DNA of 64,000 nucleotides from Streptomyces brevispora. GTDB taxonomy: Bacteria > Actinomycetota > Actinomycetes > Streptomycetales > Streptomycetaceae. Under the pieces are notes generated by a model. The model was not told the origin of the DNA. It searched no databases and saw nothing but the letters and a program-made list of their open reading frames with translations. The translations under genes and the position numbers were made by a program. Of this stretch, positions 50,559-59,499 are shown piece after piece. The DNA is taken from the NCBI RefSeq assembly GCF_007829885.1, contig NZ_VIWW01000001.1, forward strand, positions 3,596,001 to 3,660,000, in the 5' to 3' direction. Position 1 is the stretch's first letter; every line of letters begins with the position of its first letter.

Positions 50559-51310
50559 CCATGGCAGCCGACGGGGTCTACGTCTACGCCGTCATGCGGG
50601 CGGGCACGGTGCTCCCGAAGGGCATTGGCGGAGTGGGGTCCCCTCCTGCCGTCCTGCGGAAGATCACCACGGGCGGGCTCGACGCGGTGGTCAGCGATGC
50701 GCCGCCCGGGTTGCGCGCGCGACGCCGTGACCTGCTGGCGCACCAGGAACTCCTGATGCGCCTGGCGGACGAGGGGCCGGTGCTGCCCATGCGCTTCGGC
50801 ATGGTCGCCCCTGATGAAGAAACCGTCCTGCATCAGCTGGCCGGCGCCGAAGCCGACCACGCAGCCACCCTGGAGCAGTTGTCCGGCCGCTTCGAGATCA
50901 ACGTCAAGGCGTTTCCGGCACAGAACGCGCTGGCCGCTCTCGTTGCCGAGGACGAGACCGTACGGCGGCTGCGCGAGGCGGTGCGAAGGCGCCCCGGCTA
51001 CGAGGCCAGTCTCCGGCTGGGTGAAGCCGTCTCCGCAGCGCTCACCCGCAGGGCGACAGCGGCCGGCCGGTCCGTTCTCGGGGAACTCACCCCAGGCTCC
51101 CGCGCCGTCGCGGCAGGACCTGAGGTTCCGGGCTGCGCGCTCAACGTGTCGTTCCTCGTCGAACGCGGTGACAGTGAAGCCTTCCTGGCGAACGCCCGGC
51201 ACTTCGCGGACGCCCACCGGGACCACGTGGAACTCCGCCTGGCCGGCCCGCTGCCCTGCTACAGCTTCGTCGGGCGCGAGGCCCGTTCCATGCCCGTGGG
51301 CGGGGTGTGA
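50555..51310 (+). CDS. gvpF: Gas vesicle protein GvpF (GvpF/GvpL family)
   Basis: A 251-residue protein; ATG 50555 overlaps the gvpA stop by four bases. GvpF/L hallmarks: DGVYVYAVMRAG, LLAHQELLMRLADEGPVLPMRFGMVAPDEETVLHQL, FEINVKAF, LNVSFLVER and the C-terminal LAGPLPCYSFVG. GvpF binds GvpA and is an accessory nucleation protein. A second GvpF/L family member, gvpL, lies 3 kb downstream. Confidence 0.93.
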   Translation: MTMAADGVYVYAVMRAGTVLPKGIGGVGSPPAVLRKITTGGLDAVVSDAPPGLRARRRDLLAHQELLMRLADEGPVLPMRFGMVAPDEETVLHQLAGAEADHAATLEQLSGRFEINVKAFPAQNALAALVAEDETVRRLREAVRRRPGYEASLRLGEAVSAALTRRATAAGRSVLGELTPGSRAVAAGPEVPGCALNVSFLVERGDSEAFLANARHFADAHRDHVELRLAGPLPCYSFVGREARSMPVGGV

Positions 51311-51311
51311 C

Positions 51312-51566
51312 ATGGGGCTGATCACCGGCTTGCTCACGTTTCCCATCGCGCCGGTGCGCGGCGTGGTCTGGGTGGCGGAGAAGCTCAACGACGCCGCTGA
51401 CCGGGAGCTGCACGACCCTGCCGTACTTCGGACACAACTGGCCCTTCTCAACCAGGAATACGAAATCGGCGACATCACCCTGGAGGAATTCGAACGGCAA
51501 GAGGAACGGTTGCTTGACCGGCTGCACTCCGCACGGGTCGGCCCGGCACAGATCGATCAGAGGTGA
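51312..51566 (+). CDS. gvpG: Gas vesicle protein GvpG
   Basis: An 84-residue protein, ATG 51312, two bases past the gvpF stop. GLITGLLTFPIAPVRGVVWVAEKLNDAADRELHD then QLALLNQEYEIGDITLEEFERQEERLLDRL. This is the GvpG profile of a hydrophobic start and a coiled helical end. Confidence 0.92.
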   Translation: MGLITGLLTFPIAPVRGVVWVAEKLNDAADRELHDPAVLRTQLALLNQEYEIGDITLEEFERQEERLLDRLHSARVGPAQIDQR

Positions 51567-51573
51567 CGTGCTC

Positions 51574-52455
<882 letters not shown>

Positions 52456-52461
52456 CGCGTC

Positions 52462-53583
52462 ATGGCCAAGACGGAGAACAAGGAGCCCCAGGCAGACGAG
52501 GGTGAGGAAGAAGAGACGGGAATGGGCAGGCTCCGTGGCGAGCTTTCCAACTTCCTCAGCGCCCAGGTGGACAAGCTCTCCGAGAAGGCGGGCGAGAAGC
52601 TGACCGATGTCACGGGCCGGCTGACCGACGTCGCCGAGAACGGCGGAGAACTTCCCGCGATGGGTTCGCGCATCCTCAAGGGCGATTCGCCGGTGAAGGC
52701 GTTCGTCTCGGAGAAGGCGAAGGGCGTCAAGGACAACGTCGTGGACAAGGCCAAGGAGGTCTTCGGCGGAGGAAAGGGCAAGCGCAAGTCGAGTGGCGGC
52801 AAGGTCATGAACATCATCGAGGTGCTCGATGTGGGCGTGCCGCTGCGTACGGCTTACGACTACTGGACTCAGTACGACCGGTTCAGCAGCTTCGCCAAGG
52901 GCGTGCGTGACGTCTCGATGGGCGATGAGATGACCAGCGACTGGAAGGTCAAGGTCGGGCCCTCCTCGCGGAGCTTCAAGGCGACCGTTCAGGAACAGGT
53001 GCCCGACGAACGGATCGTCTGGACGTCCGAGGGAGCGAAGGGCACGACGCGCGGCGCCGTGAGCTTCCACGAACTGGCCCCGAACCTCACCCGCATCGTC
53101 CTGGTCGTCGAGTACTACCCGTCCGGGTTCTTCGAGAAGACGGGCAACCTCTGGCGCGCTCAGGGGCGCCGTATGCGACTGGACTTCAAGCACTTCCAGC
53201 GCTACGTCACCCTCACCGAGGAGGAGCCCGACGGGTGGCGCGGCGAGATCCGCGACGGAGAGGTCGTGGTGACCCACGAGGACGCCATGGAAGAAGAGGA
53301 GAACCAGAAGGAGGACGAGGACGAGGACGGCTACGAGGACGAGGAGGACGAGGACGGGGAGGACGACGACGAGGAACTGGTAGACGACGAGGACGAGGAA
53401 GAACCGGAGGACGAGGAAGAGGAAGAACCGGAGGAGGAAGAACCGGAGGAGGAAGAGGAGGAGGAACCGGAGGAGGAAGAAGAAGAGGAGGAGGAACCGG
53501 AGGAGGAAGAAGAGGAAGCCGCGCCTCCCCGGAAGCGGGCTGCCCGCGGCAAACGGCCATCGCGAAAGGCTCGTCGTGACTGA
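52462..53583 (+). CDS. gvpZ: GvpZ: SRPBCC-domain protein with Asp/Glu-rich tail
   Basis: A 373-residue protein from ATG 52462. Residues ~115-255 form a SRPBCC/cyclase-dehydrase fold: IIEVLDVGVPLRTAYDYWTQYDRFSSFAKGVRDV, ...RIVLVVEYYPSGFFEKTGNLW, QRYVTLTEEEPDGWRGEI. An N-terminal helical region and a C-terminal Asp/Glu tract of ~80 residues flank it, then a basic end. Identified by position in the cluster. It may bind a ligand or lipid on the vesicle-cluster machinery; role unknown. Confidence 0.87.
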   Translation: MAKTENKEPQADEGEEEETGMGRLRGELSNFLSAQVDKLSEKAGEKLTDVTGRLTDVAENGGELPAMGSRILKGDSPVKAFVSEKAKGVKDNVVDKAKEVFGGGKGKRKSSGGKVMNIIEVLDVGVPLRTAYDYWTQYDRFSSFAKGVRDVSMGDEMTSDWKVKVGPSSRSFKATVQEQVPDERIVWTSEGAKGTTRGAVSFHELAPNLTRIVLVVEYYPSGFFEKTGNLWRAQGRRMRLDFKHFQRYVTLTEEEPDGWRGEIRDGEVVVTHEDAMEEEENQKEDEDEDGYEDEEDEDGEDDDEELVDDEDEEEPEDEEEEEPEEEEPEEEEEEEPEEEEEEEEEPEEEEEEAAPPRKRAARGKRPSRKARRD

Positions 53584-53914
53584 TCTCGACTTCAGGCAGG
53601 GTGGCTACCCTGCCGCCGGGCCGCAGACCACGAACCTCGCCGACATCCTTGAGCGCGTCCTCGACAAGGGCATCGTGATCGCCGGAGACATCAAGATCGA
53701 CCTCCTCGACATCGAGTTGCTCACGATCAGGCTGCGCCTCTTCGTGGCCTCTGTCGATACCGCCAAGAAGGCCGGCATCGACTGGTGGGAGACCGATCCG
53801 GCGCTCAGCTCCCATGCGGCACGGAACGCCCTGGAGGACGAGAACCGTGAACTGCGCGCACGCCTGGACGCGCTCGAGGCCAAGTCCGAAGACATGTCCA
53901 CGTCCGAGAAGTGA
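53576..53914 (+). CDS. gvpJ: Gas vesicle protein GvpJ
   Basis: A 112-residue GvpA-family protein from GTG 53576, overlapping the gvpZ stop. Core LADILERVLDKGIVIAGDIKIDLLDIELLTIRLRLFVASVDTAKKAGIDWWETDPAL, then a coiled-coil-like end. A minor shell or tip component. Confidence 0.92.
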   Translation: MTDLDFRQGGYPAAGPQTTNLADILERVLDKGIVIAGDIKIDLLDIELLTIRLRLFVASVDTAKKAGIDWWETDPALSSHAARNALEDENRELRARLDALEAKSEDMSTSEK

Positions 53915-53935
53915 TCCGAGGGAGAACAGAGACAC

Positions 53936-54754
53936 ATGACGGAGCGCAGCCCCCGGGCTTCGGATACGAATGCCATGTACGTGTACGCGGTCTGCCGGAC
54001 CGAGGACCGGCTGCCTCTTGACGGAGTGCCCGGAGTATCGCGCGACGCACCCGTACGTCCTCTGTCGTTCGGAGCCCTGACGGCGATCGTGCAGACCGTT
54101 CGCGCGGCTGAGTTCACGGACGAGGCCTGGCAGGACCGTCTGGCGGACGAGCCGGAACTCGAACGGTACGCCCGCGCCCATCACGAGGTCGTGTCGGCGG
54201 TGGCCGCCCACGCGCCGACCGTTCCCCTGCCCCTGGCCACGCTGTACCACGGGGAGGACAGCGCCAGACTCGCGCTGACCAAGGAGTCGGCCCGCTTTCA
54301 CACCGCGCTGAAGCGCATCGCCCGGCATGCCGAATGGGGAGTGAAGGTGTACGCGGCCCACGTTCCCCAGAAGCGCGAAAGCAGCCCGGCGGAGGAGCCG
54401 AACGCACCTGCGGCCCCGCCCCGTCCGGCTCCGGGAGCGGGCCGGGCATATCTCGACCGCAAGAGGAACCTGCAGGCCCGGCGCGAGCAGCGCCAGGAGG
54501 ACTCGCTGCGCGTCGCCGAAGCCGTGGACGCGGACATGAACCGCATCGCCACCGCCTCCCGGCGGCTCCGGACGCACGGCCCGGCGGCGGCCGGGGACGA
54601 CCGTCGCACCCAGGTCCTCAACGCCACCTACCTGGTGGCCGAGCACCGGGCGGCGGAACTCGCCCTGCTGGCGCAGACCCTGCGCGAACGGACCGGTGCG
54701 CAGATCGAGCTGTCCGGCCCCTGGGTCCCCTACTCCTTCGTCGGCGAGGTGTGA
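53936..54754 (+). CDS. gvpL: Gas vesicle protein GvpL (GvpF/GvpL family)
   Basis: A 272-residue protein from ATG 53936. Same fold as gvpF: MYVYAVCRTEDRLPLDG, RYARAHHEVVSAVAAHAPTVPLPLATLYHGEDSARLAL, WGVKVYAAH, LNATYLVAEHR and GPWVPYSFVGEV. It differs in an inserted helical segment (PAPGAGRAYLDRKRNLQARREQRQ). Confidence 0.92.
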   Translation: MTERSPRASDTNAMYVYAVCRTEDRLPLDGVPGVSRDAPVRPLSFGALTAIVQTVRAAEFTDEAWQDRLADEPELERYARAHHEVVSAVAAHAPTVPLPLATLYHGEDSARLALTKESARFHTALKRIARHAEWGVKVYAAHVPQKRESSPAEEPNAPAAPPRPAPGAGRAYLDRKRNLQARREQRQEDSLRVAEAVDADMNRIATASRRLRTHGPAAAGDDRRTQVLNATYLVAEHRAAELALLAQTLRERTGAQIELSGPWVPYSFVGEV

Positions 54755-54757
54755 GCC

Positions 54758-54985
54758 GTGGCGCGCGACGTCGTTCCGTGGGACAACCCCGGCCCTCTCT
54801 GCGGCCCCATCGGCGTACCGCTGGTCGATCTCCTGGACCGTGTCCTGGCGACCGGGGTGGTCGTCAGCGGGGATCTGGTCATCGCGATCGCCGATGTCCC
54901 GCTGGTACGCGTGTCGTTGCACGCCCTGTTGTCGTCGGTCAATGAACGCGTGCCCGCCCCCTGGGCGGACAGTGGGCCGTTGTGA
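54758..54985 (+). CDS. gvpS: Gas vesicle protein GvpS
   Basis: A 75-residue GvpA-family protein from GTG 54758: IGVPLVDLLDRVLATGVVVSGDLVIAIADVPLVRVSLHALLSSV. Follows gvpL by three bases, ends overlapping gvpK. Named from cluster order. Confidence 0.88.
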   Translation: MARDVVPWDNPGPLCGPIGVPLVDLLDRVLATGVVVSGDLVIAIADVPLVRVSLHALLSSVNERVPAPWADSGPL

Positions 54986-55260
54986 CGACTTCACGCGTCG
55001 ACCTGGACTCGGAGAAGATGGGGCGCGACCTCGTCACCCTGGTCCTCACCGTGGTCGAGCTACTGCGTCAGCTGATGGAGCGCCAGGCGATCCGCCGCAT
55101 CGAGCAGGGGGACCTCAGCGACGAGCAGACGGACGAGATCGGCACCACGCTCATGCTGCTCGACCAACGCATGACAGAGCTGTGCGAGCAGCACGGAGTG
55201 CGTCCGGAGGATCTCAACCTCGACCTGGGCCCGCTCGGCACGCTGCTGCCCCGGGACTGA
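54982..55260 (+). CDS. gvpK: Gas vesicle protein GvpK
   Basis: A 92-residue protein from GTG 54982, overlapping the gvpS stop. VDLDSEKMGRDLVTLVLTVVELLRQLMERQAIRRIEQGDLSDEQTDEIGTTLMLLDQRM is the GvpK profile. Last gene of the cluster. No gvpN or gvpC gene is present, as is usual for Streptomyces clusters. Confidence 0.93.
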   Translation: MTTSRVDLDSEKMGRDLVTLVLTVVELLRQLMERQAIRRIEQGDLSDEQTDEIGTTLMLLDQRMTELCEQHGVRPEDLNLDLGPLGTLLPRD

Positions 55261-55397
55261 CGGAAGATCCGCCGAACGTCAGCCGAATGGCGGACGGCGG
55301 GGTTCCGGAGCACAGTGGGATGAGGGGCACAGGGCAGCGGAATTCGTCCGCCGTCCCCGATCTGCCCCCTCACGTAGACACTCTGTGTGAGGCACTC

Positions 55398-55859
55398 ATG
55401 GCGACGAACGAGACTCTCGGCGGTACCGCACTGGGAACGGGGAACTCAGACGGGGGAACCCGTGGGACGACCACCATCGCAGACACCGTGGTCTCGACGA
55501 TCGCGGGCATAGCCGTACGTGAGACCGACGGCGTCCACTCCCTGGGCCGGGGCGCCTCGCGAGCTCTGGGGGCGGTCAAGGACAAGGTGTCCCGCTCCAA
55601 CGATCCCAGCCGCGGGGTCAAGGTGGAGGTGGGTGAGAAGCAGGCAGCCATCGACGTCGTCATCGTCGTGGAGTACGGCATTCCCATCCTGGAGGCCGCG
55701 AAGAACATCCGCACTCATGTGACGGACGCGGTCGAGACGATGACGGGCCTGGAAGTCGTCGAGATCAACATCGACGTGCTGGACGTCCATGTCCCGGGAA
55801 CCGACGACGACGGCGACGACGAATCGGACAGCGGACCGAAGAAGTCCCGCGTCCAGTGA
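55398..55859 (+). CDS. Asp23/Gls24 family envelope-stress protein
   Basis: A 153-residue protein from ATG 55398. The Asp23 domain spans ~20-140: TTIADTVVSTIAGIAVRETDGVHSLG and GVKVEVGEKQAAIDVVIVVEYGIPILEAAKNIRTHVTDAVETMTGLEVVEINIDVLDVHV. The C-terminal end is acidic. In Gram-positives Asp23 proteins are alkaline- or envelope-stress associated. It lies 137 bp beyond gvpK and may be co-induced with the gvp operon. Confidence 0.9.
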   Translation: MATNETLGGTALGTGNSDGGTRGTTTIADTVVSTIAGIAVRETDGVHSLGRGASRALGAVKDKVSRSNDPSRGVKVEVGEKQAAIDVVIVVEYGIPILEAAKNIRTHVTDAVETMTGLEVVEINIDVLDVHVPGTDDDGDDESDSGPKKSRVQ

Positions 55860-55936
55860 CGCGGCGGAGGGCCGACGGCGATCGTCGGCCCTCCGAGCCG
55901 ACCATGCACGTTCTGGCCGGATCCAAGGGGACGTCG

Positions 55937-56929
55937 CTAGCCGCGGTCTCCCACCGTCGTCCGGAACGTCCGGCGGTACATCGTCGGTGACACCCCCAGC
56001 GCGGCCTGCAGATGCTGCCGCAGCGAGGTGGGTGTGCCGAAGCCGGCGTCACGGGCGACCTGGTCGATCGACAGGTCGGTGGACTCCAGCAGTTGACGGG
56101 CCCGCTCCACCCGCTGCTGGGTCAGCCACTGGACGGGGCTGATCCCGACCTCCTCCCGGAACCGGCGGGTGAACGTCCGTACGCTCATCGACTCCTGCTG
56201 TGCCAAGTCGCGCAGCAGGATCGGCCGTTCCAGCCGCCCCAGCGCCCAGGCCCGTGCGGTGGTCGTGCCGGCGGTCTGGGCGTCGGGGACCGGGCGCTGG
56301 ATGTACTGGGCCTGGCCGCCGTCGCGGTGCGGTGGTACGACGGTGCGCCGGGCGACGTCGTTGGCGACGGCGGTGCCGTGGTCGCGGCGCACGATGTGCA
56401 GGCAGAGGTCGATCCCGGCTGCCACCCCGGCGGACGTCAGGACGTCCCCGTCGTCGATGAACAGGACGTCGGGGTCGACCCGGACCGCCGGGAAGAGCTT
56501 CTGGAAGTGCTCGGCGGAGGTCCAGTGGGTGGTGGCGGGGCGCCCGTCGAGATATCCGGCGGCGGCGAGGACGTAGCTGCCGGTGCAGATGGAGACCATC
56601 CGGGTGCCGGGCCTGATGTGGGCGAACGCGGCGGCGAGTTCGTCGGTGAGCCGGCCCTCGGTGTACACGGGGCCGAGGGCGTAACTGGCGGGGATCACCA
56701 CCGTGTCGGCGGTGGCGAGGGCCTCCGGGCCGTGCTCGACCGTGATCGTGAAGTCCGCGTCGGTGTGGACCGGGCCGGGCGCGCGGATCGAGCAGGTGAC
56801 GACTTCGTAGAGTTTTCGGCCGCCGTTGAGCGGCTCGGATCCGATTGAACGGCCGAATATCCTTTGGGGGATGCCGAGTTCGAAGGGGAGCAGCCCATCG
56901 AGGGCGAGAACGACGATTCGGTGCGGCAC
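55937..56929 (-). CDS. GlxA-family transcriptional regulator (DJ-1/PfpI + AraC HTH)
   Basis: A 330-residue protein from ATG 56929. N-terminal DJ-1/PfpI domain (HRIVVLALDGLLPFELGIPQRIFGRS, ICTGSYVLAAAGYLDGRPATTHW, with the nucleophile-elbow Cys of SICTGSY), then two AraC helix-turn-helices (MSVRTFTRRFREEVGISPVQWLTQQRVERARQLLESTDLSIDQVARDAGFGTPTSLRQHL). It probably senses a small metabolite and controls the divergent MFS gene; a palindrome lies between the two. Confidence 0.92.
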   Translation of the reverse strand: MPHRIVVLALDGLLPFELGIPQRIFGRSIGSEPLNGGRKLYEVVTCSIRAPGPVHTDADFTITVEHGPEALATADTVVIPASYALGPVYTEGRLTDELAAAFAHIRPGTRMVSICTGSYVLAAAGYLDGRPATTHWTSAEHFQKLFPAVRVDPDVLFIDDGDVLTSAGVAAGIDLCLHIVRRDHGTAVANDVARRTVVPPHRDGGQAQYIQRPVPDAQTAGTTTARAWALGRLERPILLRDLAQQESMSVRTFTRRFREEVGISPVQWLTQQRVERARQLLESTDLSIDQVARDAGFGTPTSLRQHLQAALGVSPTMYRRTFRTTVGDRG

Positions 56930-56952
56930 GGCGGACTCCCTTCACCCACTAG

Positions 56953-56966
56953 CTGGTATAGACCAT
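56953..56966. promoter_or_regulatory. DasR/GntR-like palindrome in glxA-family/MFS promoter
   Basis: CTGGTATAGACCAT resembles the GntR-family dre-type site (core TGGTCTAGACCA) with one substitution in the core. It sits 24 bp from the regulator start and 22 bp from the MFS GTG. Confidence 0.4.
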
Positions 56967-56987
56967 AAGCTGATACATGTCATCGGT

Positions 56988-58331
56988 GTGAAGGAAAAGT
57001 CAGCAGACCACGCCTGCATTCCCGCAGTGGACCGCGAGAGCGCTTTGCGTGATTCGCACCCCTTGCCCCTGTTGTCCGGGTCGTCATCCCAGTCACCTCG
57101 GCCGTCCCCGTCACCCCTGCAGGCCCTGCCCGTCGAGCCCGACCGGCTGTGGAACCGAAACTTCCGGCTCTTCTTCGTCGCCCGCACCGCGGCGCTCTTC
57201 GGCGACGGAATGATCCCGGTGGCGCTCACCGCGGGCCTGTTGGGGGCGGGGCGCCCGCACTCCTCGGTGGGGTACGCGCTGGCTGCGTGGATGGGCCCGC
57301 TGGCGCTGTTCGTGCTCTTCGGCGGGGTGCTGGCGGACCGGTTCACCCCGCGCCGCATGATGATCATCGCGGACGCGCTGCGGCTGATCGGCGCCTCGGC
57401 GCTCGCGGTCTCCTTCGCGGTCGGCAACCCGCCGCTGTGGGCGGTGTACTCGCTGAGCGCGGTGGCCGGTGTGGGGGCGGCGCTCTTCCAGCCGGGGGTC
57501 GCCTCGACCGTGCCCCGGGTGGCCTCGGACGTACAGCGCGGCAATGCGGTGCTACGGGTCTCCGAGGCGCTGATGACCATGGCGGGCCCGGCGTTCGCGG
57601 GCATCCTCGTCGGGCTGGCGAGCGCCGGTGCGGTCTATGCGGCGAACGCCGCGACGTTCCTGGTCTCCGGCGTCTGCCTCTTCCTGCTGCGGCTGGCCCC
57701 GGCACCGCAGGACGATGCGCAGCGCGGCACGTTCGTCGCCGAACTGGTCGACGGCTGGCACGAGTTCAGGGCGCGCAGTTGGCTGTGGGGTGTGATCGCG
57801 ATCTGGACGGTGTACGGCTTCAGCGTGCTCGGTCCGATGCTCCCGCTGACCGCGGTCGAGGTCACCGAGGCGCACGGCTCGGGGACGTACGGCGCGATGA
57901 TGGCGGTGAACGGCGCCGGCAGCGTCGTCGGTGGCCTGCTCGCCCTGCGGCTGCGGCCGCGCCGCCCGCTGGCGGCGGGCGCCGTCGCGCTGACCGGGGT
58001 GTGCGTGAACCTGTTGGTGCTGGGGCTCGGGATGCCCGTGTTCGCGCTGGGGGTCGGCCAGTTCATCGCGGGCTCGGCGTTCGCGTTCTGGCTGGTGATG
58101 TGGTCGACGACCGTCCAGACGAAGGTGCCGCCGGAGGCGCTGAACCGGCTGCACGCGTACGACGTGGCCGGATCGCTGCTGATGCTGGCGGCGGGCCGGG
58201 CACTGGCGGGGCCGGTCGCGGACCGGGTGGGCGCACCGGAGGTGCTGCTGGCCGGAGCGGTGATCAACATTCTGGTGGTGGGCGTACTGCTGGTGGCCCG
58301 GCCGATCCGGCAGCTGGAGAGGGCGGCGTGA
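56988..58331 (+). CDS. MFS transporter
   Basis: About 447 residues from GTG 56988 (uncertain; GTG 57027 is also in frame), 10-12 transmembrane helices. The core starts DRLWNRNFRLFFVARTAALFGDGMIPVALTAGLLGAG. Motif A-like loop GGVLADRFTPRRMMIIAD. Presumably a drug- or metabolite-efflux protein of the MFS. Its gene is divergent from the GlxA-type regulator and overlaps the next gene by four bases (GTGA). Confidence 0.9.
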   Translation: MKEKSADHACIPAVDRESALRDSHPLPLLSGSSSQSPRPSPSPLQALPVEPDRLWNRNFRLFFVARTAALFGDGMIPVALTAGLLGAGRPHSSVGYALAAWMGPLALFVLFGGVLADRFTPRRMMIIADALRLIGASALAVSFAVGNPPLWAVYSLSAVAGVGAALFQPGVASTVPRVASDVQRGNAVLRVSEALMTMAGPAFAGILVGLASAGAVYAANAATFLVSGVCLFLLRLAPAPQDDAQRGTFVAELVDGWHEFRARSWLWGVIAIWTVYGFSVLGPMLPLTAVEVTEAHGSGTYGAMMAVNGAGSVVGGLLALRLRPRRPLAAGAVALTGVCVNLLVLGLGMPVFALGVGQFIAGSAFAFWLVMWSTTVQTKVPPEALNRLHAYDVAGSLLMLAAGRALAGPVADRVGAPEVLLAGAVINILVVGVLLVARPIRQLERAA

Positions 58332-58774
58332 GGGGGCGCGGGCGAAGGGCGTACCGGACCAGGTTCGTCGCGGCGGGGGCGGCCGCGGTGACGGTCGCGG
58401 CCGGTCTCGGCGTACGTGCCGTGGCCGACGGCGCTCCCGCCAAGTACGCCGGGGACGCGCTCTACACGGTCCTGATCTGCGCCCTCGTCGTGCTGTGCGC
58501 CCCCCGCGCCCGGCCGCCGGCCGTGGCAGGTACGGGGCTGGTGCTCAGCTGGGCGGTCGAGCTGCTCCAGCTGACCGGGGTGCCCGCGGAGTTGTCCCGG
58601 CACGGCGCGGTGGCACGGCTGGTGCTGGGCTCGACGTTCAACGCGCCCGATCTGCTCTGGTACGCGGTGGGCGCGGCGGCGGCCTGGGGCGTGCACACGG
58701 CGGCGCTCCGGGGCGTGCGCGCGATGGCGGCTGAGTCCCGCGCGCCCGTTCCTCCGACTTCTGCGTCTCGATGA
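58328..58774 (+). CDS. DUF2809 family membrane protein
   Basis: A 148-residue protein from GTG 58328. Four hydrophobic helices: AAGAAAVTVAAGLGVRAV, GDALYTVLICALVVLC, VAGTGLVLSWAVELLQLTGVP, APDLLWYAVGAAAAWGVH. The LSWAVELLQ and DLLWYAVG motifs are the DUF2809 signature. It overlaps and is coupled to the MFS gene. Function unknown. Confidence 0.85.
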   Translation: MRGRGRRAYRTRFVAAGAAAVTVAAGLGVRAVADGAPAKYAGDALYTVLICALVVLCAPRARPPAVAGTGLVLSWAVELLQLTGVPAELSRHGAVARLVLGSTFNAPDLLWYAVGAAAAWGVHTAALRGVRAMAAESRAPVPPTSASR

Positions 58775-59190
58775 CCTGGACGACGTGCGCGCTGGTCTGC
58801 CGGCGCACACTCCCACCGACGGGCAGCGCGGCCCCGAACACGGACAGCGGCGCGGACACGGCCAGGATGGTCAGCTGCTCGGGCCGGGCCGTGAGCAGTG
58901 TGCAGTTCGAGACGGTGCGGTAGCAGTACGCGTCGGACCGGTCGGCCGACGGCAGGAAGGTTCGGCCACAGCCGCAGCGCGCAAGCGACGAGCAGCAGCG
59001 CGACGCCCCACCCCTGCATCAGCGCGGACCGGCGGTGGAACTTCTCGCGTGCGACCCACTGCACGAGGCCCCCGAGGACGTGAACGGTGCGGCACGGGTG
59101 CGTACGCGCCTTCGGGCCGCCGGAGCCGGAGAGCGTACGCACGGCGCGAACCGGCACCCGGTGCGGGGCGGTTGGCGCGGGCGCGGTCAC
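58638..59190 (-). pseudogene. Possible frameshifted membrane-protein gene
   Basis: In one minus-strand frame, from about 59190 the sequence reads MTAPAPTAP...FHRRSALMQGWGVALLLVACALRLWPNLP. At about 58955 the plausible continuation (SADRSDAYCYRTVSNCTLLTARPEQLTILAVSAPLSVFGAALPVGG) is in the +1 frame, consistent with one inserted base. The second part overlaps the end of the DUF2809 gene. The protein would be small and hydrophobic; no homologue recognised. Low confidence. The rest of the interval up to 59500 shows no supported gene. Confidence 0.35.
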
Positions 59191-59499
59191 GCGTTCGTGT
59201 CACCGGGCCCGTGCCCGAGCCTTCGCCGTATCCAGCCCACTCCCAGAGTGACCGCGGCGACCACGGACACAAGGACCGCCCCGAGGACGACGGTGACCGC
59301 CGCCGCGATCACGATGACCATCCACCACGGCCCATCGGATTCCACTACGCAGCCCTCCAGGCCCCCTTCGACGGATCAGGTGCCGGCCAAGACGCTGTGC
59401 CCGGGCGCCCGGTTCCGCAGAACCGGGTTCCGGGAGCGTGGCCCGATTCCTGCGAACAGTGTCCCTCCGGCCACTCGCGAGGAGGGGGGCGGTGGCCGG

